A DNA stretch of 64,000 nt from Pseudomonas sp. NFR16 (GTDB lineage Bacteria > Pseudomonadota > Gammaproteobacteria > Pseudomonadales > Pseudomonadaceae), in assembly GCF_900108875.1 (NCBI RefSeq), contig NZ_FNYJ01000001.1, positions 971,088-1,035,087 of the forward strand, given 5' to 3'. Under the pieces are notes generated by a model. The model was not told where the DNA came from, made no database searches, and saw only the letters and a list, made by a program, of their open reading frames with translations. Shown piece after piece: positions 29,564 through 36,720 of this stretch (its first letter is position 1; every line of letters begins with the position of its first letter). Both the position numbers and the translations under genes were made by a program.

Positions 29564-30115
29564 ATGACTAATCAGCTCACGACCCTGTTTCCGCTGCCTG
29601 CCCGGCAACCCGGAATGCCCGTCAGCCAGGAGACCGATACCTGCCGCCGACGCATTCAGAAGCTGCCTCGCCGAACTCAGCAAGTCTTTCTGCTGAGCCG
29701 ACTCGACAACCTTTCCTACACCGCCATCGCCCAACTGCTCGAGACCGACGTCGAAGCCGTCGAGCGCTGCATGACGCGCACGCTTGAGCAGTGCGCCGGT
29801 CAATCCGGCGACAGTCCCGCTGATGACGTGATCACCACGCAAGCCCTGCGCTGGTATGTGCACCTGCAAAGTCCACTGGCCACCGCCAGTCAGCGCATCG
29901 AGTTCCGCCACTGGCTCGACGCCGACACTCGCCACCTGAGTGCGTTTCAGGCCAGCGAGCGACTGTGGTGCAGACTGATCGCGCCCGCGGCCATCCTCGG
30001 CGCCAGCGGCTGGCATCGACGCAAACGCAAGCCCTACATCGGCTGGCTGTTGCTGACTGCGTTTCTGTGCAGCCTGCTAGTGACGGCCGAGGCCTTCAGC
30101 ACGCTGCTGACGTGA
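29564..30115 (+). CDS. Sigma-70 region-4-like / FecR N-terminal domain hybrid, membrane-anchored
   Basis: A 183-residue protein with an unusual composite layout. Residues about 28-78 (LPRRTQQVFLLSRLDNLSYT ... AIAQLLETDVEAVERCMTRT) read as the region-4 helix-turn-helix of an iron-starvation ECF sigma factor. Residues 93-135 (ALRWYVHLQSPLATASQRIE, then FRHWLDADTRHLSAFQASER) are the DUF4880 domain found at the N-terminus of FecR/PupR-type anti-sigma factors. Residues 158-175 are a membrane segment. Sigma region 2 and the periplasmic FecR sensor domain are absent. It follows the PrrF locus and a possible Fur-box promoter. It may be a relic of a sigma/anti-sigma pair or a membrane-tethered regulator. 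Confidence 0.8.
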   Translation: MTNQLTTLFPLPARQPGMPVSQETDTCRRRIQKLPRRTQQVFLLSRLDNLSYTAIAQLLETDVEAVERCMTRTLEQCAGQSGDSPADDVITTQALRWYVHLQSPLATASQRIEFRHWLDADTRHLSAFQASERLWCRLIAPAAILGASGWHRRKRKPYIGWLLLTAFLCSLLVTAEAFSTLLT

Positions 30116-30256
30116 CCCAAAGACAACACATTCTGTCGCAGTTTGCCCGTCCGATCCGTGTAAAGTAATCGTCATAACAGCCCAGCGACGTTGTCCTGCC
30201 GTGCAGCGGCGGCGTCCAGATGGCGTGAGTGGCATCAACGTACTCAGGATCCTTCC

Positions 30257-31399
30257 GTGACTCAGACTCCCCTTTCGATCTCCGCAGATTTCGACAGCGG
30301 CAACATCGTGGTGCTCGACGCCAGTGACGCGAAGCGCGTTCAACTGGCCATCCGCCCGGACAGCAAAAGTGCCCACTTTCAGTGGTTCCACTTCAAGGTC
30401 GAGGGCATGCAGGTTGGCCAGCCTCATGGGTTCAGCCTGACCAACGCCAGCCAGTCGAGCTACAACCGCGCATGGACCGGGTACAACGCCGTCGCTTCGT
30501 ACGATCAGAAGACCTGGTTTCGCGTGCCCAGCCACTTCGACGGTGAAGCCCTCAACTTTGACCTGACACCCACTGAGCCTCAGGTGTGGTTCGCCTACTT
30601 CGAGCCCTACAGCCGCGAACGTCATGACTGGCTGATCGATCAGGCGCTGAACAAGGCCGGGACCGAGCTGCTGGCCACTGGCAAGAGCGTCGAAGGCCGG
30701 GATATCCCGCTGCTGCGCAAAGGGGACGGCGCCGAGGGCAAACGCAAGATCTGGATCATCGCCCAGCAGCACCCGGGCGAACACATGGCCGAGTGGTTCA
30801 TGGAAGGCGTGATCGAGCGCCTGCAGGAAAACGACGCAGCGTTGCAGACCCTTCTCGCTTCAGCGGACCTGTACCTGGTGCCCCACATGAACCCGGACGG
30901 CTCTTTCCACGGTCACCTGCGCACCAATGCGAAGGGCAAGGACCTGAACCGCGCGTGGCAGGACTCGACACCCGAGCTGAGCCCGGAAGTGTTCTTCGTC
31001 AAAGAGCAGATGGAAAAGTATGGCGTCGACATGTTCCTCGACGTACACGGCGACGAGGAAATTCCCTACGTATTCACCGCGGCCTGCGAAGGTAATCCGG
31101 GCTACACCGAACAGCAGAAGGCGCTGGAAGCGGATTTCCGCGCGCGCCTGAGTGGACTGACCAGGGACTTCCAGACGCGTTATGGCTATCCAAAGGCCAC
31201 GCCGGGCAACGCCAACATGAACCTGGCGTGCAACAGTGTCGGCGAACGCTATAAATGCCTGGCACTGACCCTGGAAATGCCCTTCAAGGACAACGACGAT
31301 GCGCCAGACGCGCTCACCGGCTGGTCGGGCAAACGCTCGAAACAGCTCGCCAGAGACGTGCTGACCACCCTGGGCCAGATGGTCTCGGTACTGCGCTGA
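30257..31399 (+). CDS. M14-family zinc carboxypeptidase (cytosolic carboxypeptidase-like)
   Basis: A 380-residue peptidase with an N-terminal beta-rich domain (about 1-120, containing SHFDGEALNFDLTPTEPQVW) and a C-terminal M14 zinc carboxypeptidase domain. Zinc ligands are readable as HPGEH (HxxE) and the later His in FLDVHGDEEIP. It resembles bacterial cytosolic carboxypeptidases related to eukaryotic CCP/Nna1. The start is a GTG with AGGA 7 nt upstream; an open frame 22 codons longer lacks a ribosome site. No signal peptide is present. The natural substrate is not known. Confidence 0.87.
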   Translation: MTQTPLSISADFDSGNIVVLDASDAKRVQLAIRPDSKSAHFQWFHFKVEGMQVGQPHGFSLTNASQSSYNRAWTGYNAVASYDQKTWFRVPSHFDGEALNFDLTPTEPQVWFAYFEPYSRERHDWLIDQALNKAGTELLATGKSVEGRDIPLLRKGDGAEGKRKIWIIAQQHPGEHMAEWFMEGVIERLQENDAALQTLLASADLYLVPHMNPDGSFHGHLRTNAKGKDLNRAWQDSTPELSPEVFFVKEQMEKYGVDMFLDVHGDEEIPYVFTAACEGNPGYTEQQKALEADFRARLSGLTRDFQTRYGYPKATPGNANMNLACNSVGERYKCLALTLEMPFKDNDDAPDALTGWSGKRSKQLARDVLTTLGQMVSVLR

Positions 31400-31504
31400 A
31401 CGCAGTCCATTGGCCTTCATGCCGCTCGTGGCCAGCGGCATGAAGGCAACGCGGCAGATCAGCTCACGTGCGTGACTGAGCGGCCGCGTTGACCGGCGAT
31501 GCAC

Positions 31505-32050
31505 TCAGCCGCGGGATTTTCCTCGCAACATGCTGTCCAGCACCTCATCTCTTCTGACCCAGCCATGAAACAGCGCCGCCGCAAGGTGGGCCAGGATGGT
31601 CAGGAAAAACAGATACGCCAGATACTGATGTGCCTTGCGCAGCAGCGCGAAGGTTTCGGCGTTCGCCGCAAGGATCGACGGCAGCCTGATCGACTCACTC
31701 AGCATCACCGGATCGCCTGCAGCGCTGATCATTGCCCAGCCGATCAGCGGCATGGCAAACATCAGCGCATACAACAGATAGTGGGAAAGCTTCGCGGCCA
31801 GGGCCTGCACCGCCGGCAGATCCGCGGGCAACGGCGGTGTCCGGGTAGTGAGGCGCACGATCAGGCGCACGATGACCAGCAACAGAATGGCGATGCCCAA
31901 GGGTTTGTGCAGGTTCAGCAGCCATTCATGGCGCTGCGAAACCGAAGCGACCATCCCTGCACCGATGAACAGCATGGCAATGATCATCAGTGCCATCAGC
32001 CAGTGCAGCGCGCGGGCCAGCGGGGCGAAATGGGTGGTGGGCGTATTCAT
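31505..32050 (-). CDS. Cytochrome b561 family protein
   Basis: A 181-residue inner-membrane di-haem cytochrome b with four hydrophobic segments. Haem-ligand histidines are visible in ARALHWLMALMIIAM and in NLHKPLGIAILLLV, with further His residues in the third and fourth helices (KLSHYLLYALM and AHLAAALFHG). Its ATG overlaps the stop of the upstream catalase-like gene by 4 bp, so the pair is co-translated. In that setting it probably delivers electrons from the quinone pool to the partner peroxidase or a related periplasmic reaction; this is an inference. Confidence 0.9.
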   Translation of the reverse strand: MNTPTTHFAPLARALHWLMALMIIAMLFIGAGMVASVSQRHEWLLNLHKPLGIAILLLVIVRLIVRLTTRTPPLPADLPAVQALAAKLSHYLLYALMFAMPLIGWAMISAAGDPVMLSESIRLPSILAANAETFALLRKAHQYLAYLFFLTILAHLAAALFHGWVRRDEVLDSMLRGKSRG

Positions 32051-33132
32051 GGCTGTTTCTCCTGCGCAGGCTCGGCCTTCAACTGATCGACTTCTTGGGT
32101 GCGGCGCATGTACGACGCCGCGTAGGCTGCTGAGCGCGCAGCAAGCAACGGATCGTCCGAGCCTTCGATGCCATTGGGCAGGATCAGCGGGTCGTAATTG
32201 ATGTCACGGCAGGCGCCGTCCAGTTGCGCGCTGTCAGCCTCCACCACCAGGGTTCCGGCAGTGACGGTCTTGTGCTCGCCGGCCCAGGCCTTGGACGCAT
32301 CGTTGGTCGGGTCCTGCGGGTTGGCCAAGGTCAGCACCAGATTCCAGCGTTGCGGACCGCTGGCCAGCTTGTCGCTCAGGTCCTTCTGCAGGTAGTCCTT
32401 GGCGTCAGGTGCCGGCGCGTCACCTTTCGCGTCAGGCACCAGGCTCCAGCGCACGGCTTGACGTTTGCCGCTGGCATCTACCAGCACGAATGCATTGACG
32501 CTGTTATAGGTCTCGGTGACGAAGCTCGCTGAAGGCTTGGCGGTCTTGACCCACGCCAGGAACGGCTGCGCTTCGGGGTGAGCGGCGAAGAAGGCGGGCG
32601 GCTTGGCGGGATCAGGCTTGCCGGTCTTGGGGTCTGGTGCGGTGGCCTTCTGCAGGTCGATGAAGGCCTCAGGCGTGCCGACCGGGAAGACCGGCATGCT
32701 GTTCATGCCGGTTCGCCACTGCTGCCCGTTGGGCTGGGTGAATTGCACCGCGAAGCTGCGCAGCGGTGCGGCGCTGTCCGGCGAATACGGATTGCCGGTC
32801 GGCAGCGCGAGGCGGCCGATCACCGGGGTACGACCGCTGGCGAACACTTCGGCGCGGGAAAGGCTGGCGGCTGCGCCGTTGCTCTCGAAGTAGCCGGCCA
32901 CGCAGATGCCTTTCGGATGATTGCGCCGATAACCGGGATGCACGCCATTGTTGTGTTCGAAGACATCGACAACGCGCGCGGGCGTCAGCCGCTGTGGGTC
33001 CAGAGTGCCGTTGACGTAGGCAAATGCGCCGGCAACGACCAGAACGATCGCGCCGATGCCGGCCATGCGCAATAACAGTGAAGACGTACTGAGCGGGGGT
33101 TTGTGGGGATGCGGCGGTTCACGGTCACTCAT
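32047..33132 (-). CDS. SrpA-like catalase-related peroxidase, membrane-anchored
   Basis: A 361-residue haem protein of the small catalase-related (SrpA/KatE-like) family. Residues about 19-40 form an N-terminal membrane anchor or signal; the catalytic domain follows. The distal His motif reads RRNHPKGICVAGYF (His72). Near the C-terminus, ARSAAYAASYMRR supplies the proximal Tyr haem ligand. It is shorter than true monofunctional catalases and likely acts as a peroxidase in the periplasm. GGAG precedes the ATG at 33132. It forms an operon with cytochrome b561 and diverges from an ECF sigma/anti-sigma pair. Confidence 0.9.
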   Translation of the reverse strand: MSDREPPHPHKPPLSTSSLLLRMAGIGAIVLVVAGAFAYVNGTLDPQRLTPARVVDVFEHNNGVHPGYRRNHPKGICVAGYFESNGAAASLSRAEVFASGRTPVIGRLALPTGNPYSPDSAAPLRSFAVQFTQPNGQQWRTGMNSMPVFPVGTPEAFIDLQKATAPDPKTGKPDPAKPPAFFAAHPEAQPFLAWVKTAKPSASFVTETYNSVNAFVLVDASGKRQAVRWSLVPDAKGDAPAPDAKDYLQKDLSDKLASGPQRWNLVLTLANPQDPTNDASKAWAGEHKTVTAGTLVVEADSAQLDGACRDINYDPLILPNGIEGSDDPLLAARSAAYAASYMRRTQEVDQLKAEPAQEKQP

Positions 33133-33181
33133 CAATGATTCTCCGGGCCTGAGGCCTCTGTGCAAGTAGCAGGTGAAGTGG

Positions 33182-33206
33182 GACGCGGCTCGAGGAGGGT
33201 TATTCC
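33182..33206 (-). promoter_or_regulatory. ECF-type promoter for the catalase-cytochrome operon
   Basis: Read on the minus strand, GGAATAA (33206-33200) is followed after 14 nt by CGTC (33185-33182). The layout matches ECF sigma-factor promoters and is identical in both elements and in spacing to the promoter on the opposite strand. The start codon of the catalase-like gene is 50 bp downstream. Confidence 0.75.
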
Positions 33207-33234
33207 ACTCCTCGATATTTATTTTTCGGTTGAT

Positions 33235-33259
33235 GGAATAACTTGCACGGGCGTGCGTC
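33235..33259 (+). promoter_or_regulatory. ECF-type promoter for the sigma/anti-sigma operon
   Basis: GGAATAA (33235-33241), 14-nt spacer, CGTC (33256-33259). The same pair in the same spacing reads outward on the other strand, implying one sigma factor drives both transcripts and activates its own gene. The sigma ATG is 51 bp downstream. Confidence 0.75.
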
Positions 33260-33310
33260 TTTCTGGTCACACGATTTGAAACGATCCCGCTGATCGACCT
33301 GGAAGCCCCC

Positions 33311-33823
33311 ATGAATGAAGTCGACGATCAATTGAGAGAGTTGCTGCCGCGGATGCGTCGCTTCGCGGTCTCCCTGACCCGCGATCACAGCAGCGCCGAT
33401 GATCTGGTGCAGTCGAGCCTGGAAAAAGCCCTCTCTGCGTGGAACAGCAAAAGGCCCGAAGGCGACCTGCGTGCCTGGCTGTTCTCCATTCTTTATAGGC
33501 AATTTCTCGACGCCCATCGACGTTCACGTCGTTACAATCGCATGCTCGAGCTGTTCACGGGCGGCAAGGAGGATCATTTCGAGCCTTCGGTCGAACGAAC
33601 GATTGTCGCGCAGACGACGTTACAGGCCTTCGATCGCCTCAACACCGAACAGCGCGCCCTGCTGCTGTGGGTCTCGGTCGAAGGCTTGAGTTATAACGAA
33701 GTGGCGGCCATTCTCGACGTCCCGGTCGGCACCGTCATGTCCCGCTTGTCTCGTGCGCGCCAGGCCTTGCGCCAGCTCAGCGAAGGCGAAATCACCACCC
33801 CTGCCCTGCGGATACTGAAATGA
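33311..33823 (+). CDS. ECF-type RNA polymerase sigma factor
   Basis: A 170-residue sigma-70 factor of the extracytoplasmic-function type. Region 2 is at about residues 10-75 (RRFAVSLTRDHSSADDLVQS, LRAWLFSILYRQFLDAHRR) and region 4 at about 105-155 (LNTEQRALLLWVSVEGLSYN, VPVGTVMSRLSRARQALRQL). It overlaps the anti-sigma gene by 4 bp. It diverges from the catalase-like peroxidase/cytochrome operon. Matching promoters on both sides suggest autoregulation and control of an oxidative-stress response. Confidence 0.95.
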   Translation: MNEVDDQLRELLPRMRRFAVSLTRDHSSADDLVQSSLEKALSAWNSKRPEGDLRAWLFSILYRQFLDAHRRSRRYNRMLELFTGGKEDHFEPSVERTIVAQTTLQAFDRLNTEQRALLLWVSVEGLSYNEVAAILDVPVGTVMSRLSRARQALRQLSEGEITTPALRILK

Positions 33824-34578
33824 TCACTCTGCCCCCCAGCGAACGCGATTTGAACGCCTACGTCGATGGTCAGCTCAACGACGCTGATCGGTCGACGCTG
33901 GAAACCTACCTTGCGGCGCACCCCGAACTGTCCCGGCAGGTACAAGCCTGGCAGCGGGACGCCCAGAGCCTGCGGGCTGCGTTGAGCGGTGAACTGCATC
34001 GGGCGCCGAATCCGGAGCTGGACCCCGCTTTCATTCGCCAGCGCATGCGCCGCAATCGCACCCGACACTTCGCGACCGCAGCCGTATTGCTGATCGCCGT
34101 CAGTGTCGGCGGCCTGAGCGGCTGGCACGCCCGGGAAATCACCTTTGCCAGCGCCAATCCGCCGATGGCCGACGCGGTGCAGGCGTATCGCATGTTTGCG
34201 GTGAACGCCAACATGGCCAGCGACTGGAGCAGCGACAAGGCGAACAACGTGCAGGTCTGGCTGGACAAGAATTTCGCTCAGGCCAATCGCTTGCCCGATC
34301 TTGAGTCGGCGGGTTTCAAACCCGTCAGCGGACGCCTGACGACGACCGAACAGGGCGCCGCGGCCATGGTGGTGTACAAGGACAGCGAGGGCCGGACATT
34401 GAGTTTCTTCATCCGCCCGCCAGGAGAAGCCAATCATCTGCTGCCGCGCGGCTCGCGTCGCGATGGCGAATTGCAGGCCGATTACTGGTCAGGCGCAGGT
34501 TACAACTACGCCGTGGTGGGTCCGGCGGACGACCCTGCCGCGCAGGCTGCGCGACTGGCGTTGAAGCAACCGATCTGA
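33820..34578 (+). CDS. Transmembrane anti-sigma factor
   Basis: A 252-residue membrane protein that should hold the preceding sigma factor inactive. The cytoplasmic N-terminus has the anti-sigma helical bundle (LNAYVDGQLNDADRSTLETY then LAAHPELSRQVQAWQ). One membrane segment spans about residues 84-101, and the remaining 150 residues would be periplasmic. No HxxxCxxC zinc motif is present, so it is a non-ZAS type resembling PrtR-like anti-sigmas. The ATG overlaps the sigma stop codon (ATGA), as is usual for such pairs. Confidence 0.9.
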   Translation: MITLPPSERDLNAYVDGQLNDADRSTLETYLAAHPELSRQVQAWQRDAQSLRAALSGELHRAPNPELDPAFIRQRMRRNRTRHFATAAVLLIAVSVGGLSGWHAREITFASANPPMADAVQAYRMFAVNANMASDWSSDKANNVQVWLDKNFAQANRLPDLESAGFKPVSGRLTTTEQGAAAMVVYKDSEGRTLSFFIRPPGEANHLLPRGSRRDGELQADYWSGAGYNYAVVGPADDPAAQAARLALKQPI

Positions 34579-34663
34579 TCGCAAAGCCGGCCCCTCGTGC
34601 GGTCGACAACGCCGCCGTCGACCGCAGGAAGGCTGCCGAACGAACGGCAGCCGGCGGCCACGA

Positions 34664-36256
34664 TCAACCGCGCAGCTGTCCCGGCTCGCTCTGCAGCATG
34701 GCTTTTTCCTGAACCCCTTCAAGCGTGTACTTCAACAACGAGGTGCCACGCCCCTGTTTCGCCTCATTATCCTGCTGCAGCGCCTGTTGCAGCACGCTGA
34801 GGAAATTCCGGGTCTTGCTTTCCGTGACCGGGGTAAGCTTCTCGGACTGCAGAACACCCATCACGTAAGTGGACACGCGCGTGGACTGGCTGGCGGACTG
34901 CGTCACCGACGCGTTGACCAGCGCGCCCTTGTCGTAACCGATGCTGGCTTTGCTGCTGGACTGATCGTTGATCTGGTAATACAGATAGTTCTGCGTCTTC
35001 GGATCGCGTTGCAGGTCGAGCTTCTGCCCGGCATACAGCGCCTTGTGATAACTGGCGCTCAAGTGCGCCTGTTGGTCCTGCACTAGGGTGCGATTGAGCG
35101 GGTCGCGGCCTTTGGACTGCGTGGTCTGCGACAGGGTGTAGGCAAAGGTGTCCAGCTCTCCTGGCCGCGCGGGGTTGCCTTCCTGACTTTTCTCGCTTAC
35201 CGAGGCGCTGAAATCGCCCAGACCGCTGAGCATCGCGTGGTCGGTGTCCGTCAGCTCAATGGAGTTGACGGTCTGCGGCGCGGACGACGCGCGAGTGCCG
35301 GGATAATGACTGTGCAGCGTGGTGAAGGCGTCCTCGAACATCGACAACAACTGCTGATCGCCATCGCCGCGTTTGCGCGCAGCCTCGATCTGACCGATGT
35401 AGCCCTTGAGCGCTTTGGCCTGCTGATCGCTGTCGCCAATCACCGCCGCATTTTTCAGGTCCACCGACATCTGCAGCTCCCCCGCCGCGCCGCTCATGCG
35501 CACCGATCGCTGATCGGCGTCGGCGTGCAGTTCGAGGGTCTGGGTGTTGTTGCTGTCGAGCTTGACGCGGGTTTTCAAATCGATCGACGAGAACACGCTC
35601 GCGTCGAATTGCGTGAGTGCGTCGAGCTTCAACTGCGGCGGCCGCGCGGTCACGCCGTCGATCGCCGACTGGAACCCATCGGCCATTCTGCCCAACGCAT
35701 TGAGTTCATCGTCGCTCAGGTCGCCTCCGCTGACCTGCGCCTGCACGGCCAGGCCGTCGTCCTGACTGGAGAGCGTCAGTTCGATGGTCTTGCCGCTCGC
35801 AGTGCGGATGCTCAGGCTGATGCTGTTGTCGGCATTGCTGTGTAAGCGGGTCTGCGCCGCTGTCAGCTCGGCGGGCTCCAGTGCGTGGCCCGAAGACGAC
35901 CGGATGACCGACTGCGAGATGCCTTTGCCCGATTCAGCCAACTGACCGAGCAAGGCCGCGCCCAGGCCCTGGAACCGACCGGCGGTGGCGGACGTATTGA
36001 AGTTGCCCATCATTGACAACGAGACTTTGTCCTGACGGGTGTACTCCCAGGCAGGCGCTACCTCCGCGCCTGACAGCACACCACGCGCGCTGTAGGTCTG
36101 GGCGTCGAGTGCCGATGTTCCCTGCCCCAGTGAGACCACCGTTGAAGGCGAAGCCGTGGTGCTCACCGACGCTGCGCCAGCCAGTGGCTCATTGGCCACA
36201 GGCCGCGTGACGATCGAGAGCTGCACAACCGAAACAACCGATGAAATCGCAGTCAT
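34664..36256 (-). CDS. Conserved hypothetical protein, 530 residues
   Basis: I do not recognise this family with confidence. The product is hydrophilic, rich in Ser, Thr, Gln and Asp, with no clear signal peptide or membrane span and almost no Cys. The N-terminal 60 residues are low complexity (ASVSTTASPSTVVSL). The middle contains repeated beta-like stretches (SLSIRTASGKTIELTLSSQD) and alternating charged helices (QQAKALKGYIGQIEAARKRG). The composition resembles surface or secreted proteins. The start at 36256 is the last of several possible Met codons before the conserved-looking region; an earlier Met at 36340 exists. It stands alone. Confidence 0.75.
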   Translation of the reverse strand: MTAISSVVSVVQLSIVTRPVANEPLAGAASVSTTASPSTVVSLGQGTSALDAQTYSARGVLSGAEVAPAWEYTRQDKVSLSMMGNFNTSATAGRFQGLGAALLGQLAESGKGISQSVIRSSSGHALEPAELTAAQTRLHSNADNSISLSIRTASGKTIELTLSSQDDGLAVQAQVSGGDLSDDELNALGRMADGFQSAIDGVTARPPQLKLDALTQFDASVFSSIDLKTRVKLDSNNTQTLELHADADQRSVRMSGAAGELQMSVDLKNAAVIGDSDQQAKALKGYIGQIEAARKRGDGDQQLLSMFEDAFTTLHSHYPGTRASSAPQTVNSIELTDTDHAMLSGLGDFSASVSEKSQEGNPARPGELDTFAYTLSQTTQSKGRDPLNRTLVQDQQAHLSASYHKALYAGQKLDLQRDPKTQNYLYYQINDQSSSKASIGYDKGALVNASVTQSASQSTRVSTYVMGVLQSEKLTPVTESKTRNFLSVLQQALQQDNEAKQGRGTSLLKYTLEGVQEKAMLQSEPGQLRG

Positions 36257-36404
36257 GACGCGTCCATGTTCAATTGAAGGGATGATTTCCTGCTCGGTTT
36301 GTCGGCTGCGCTCTTTGTATCTTGAGCGATACATTGCCAAACCTGTCGGTGCGTGCTTGCCCCACAGGTTTTGCAGCCTGGCTCGATACCAGTCAGCTCC
36401 GCAT

Positions 36405-36680
36405 TAACCTTGTAGGAGTGAGCTTGCCCGCGAAGGCTGAATTCCAACCGCCGCATGCCCGCCGAATGCACCGGCCTCTTCCCGGCTGAAGCCGGTCCTA
36501 CAGACGCTGCGGGTTTTTCGTAGGACCGGCTTTAGCCGGGAAAGCGTCGGGCGTCACGCATTTGATCGAGGGGTCTTAAAGACAATTGGCTCACTCCCAC
36601 CGGGGATTGCAGCGCAGCGAAGTCTTCGGGCCAACCCCAATCCTGTAGGAGCGCGCTTGCCCGGAAGACTGCGTTCCGAC
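36405..36680. repeat. REP cluster 4
   Basis: The 464-bp gap between the hypothetical gene and the prpE stop holds no gene. It contains TGTAGGAGTGAGCTTGCCCG near 36410, the inverted pair TTCCCGGCTGAAGCCGGTCC / GGACCGGCTTTAGCCGGGAA at about 36479-36541, a GCGTCGGGCGTCACGCATTT-GATCGA tail, GGCTCACTCCCACC and a final TGTAGGAGCGCGCTTGCCCG near 36644. The arrangement matches one composite unit of the other REP clusters in the window. Confidence 0.85.
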
Positions 36681-36720
36681 CGCCACACGCCAGACGGATG
36701 TGCCGCAAAACACGCGATGT

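Noticed and set aside
33133..33312. 60-residue extension of the catalase-like gene
   Set aside because: It would run through both ECF promoters and the sigma start; GGAG before 33132 supports the shorter form.
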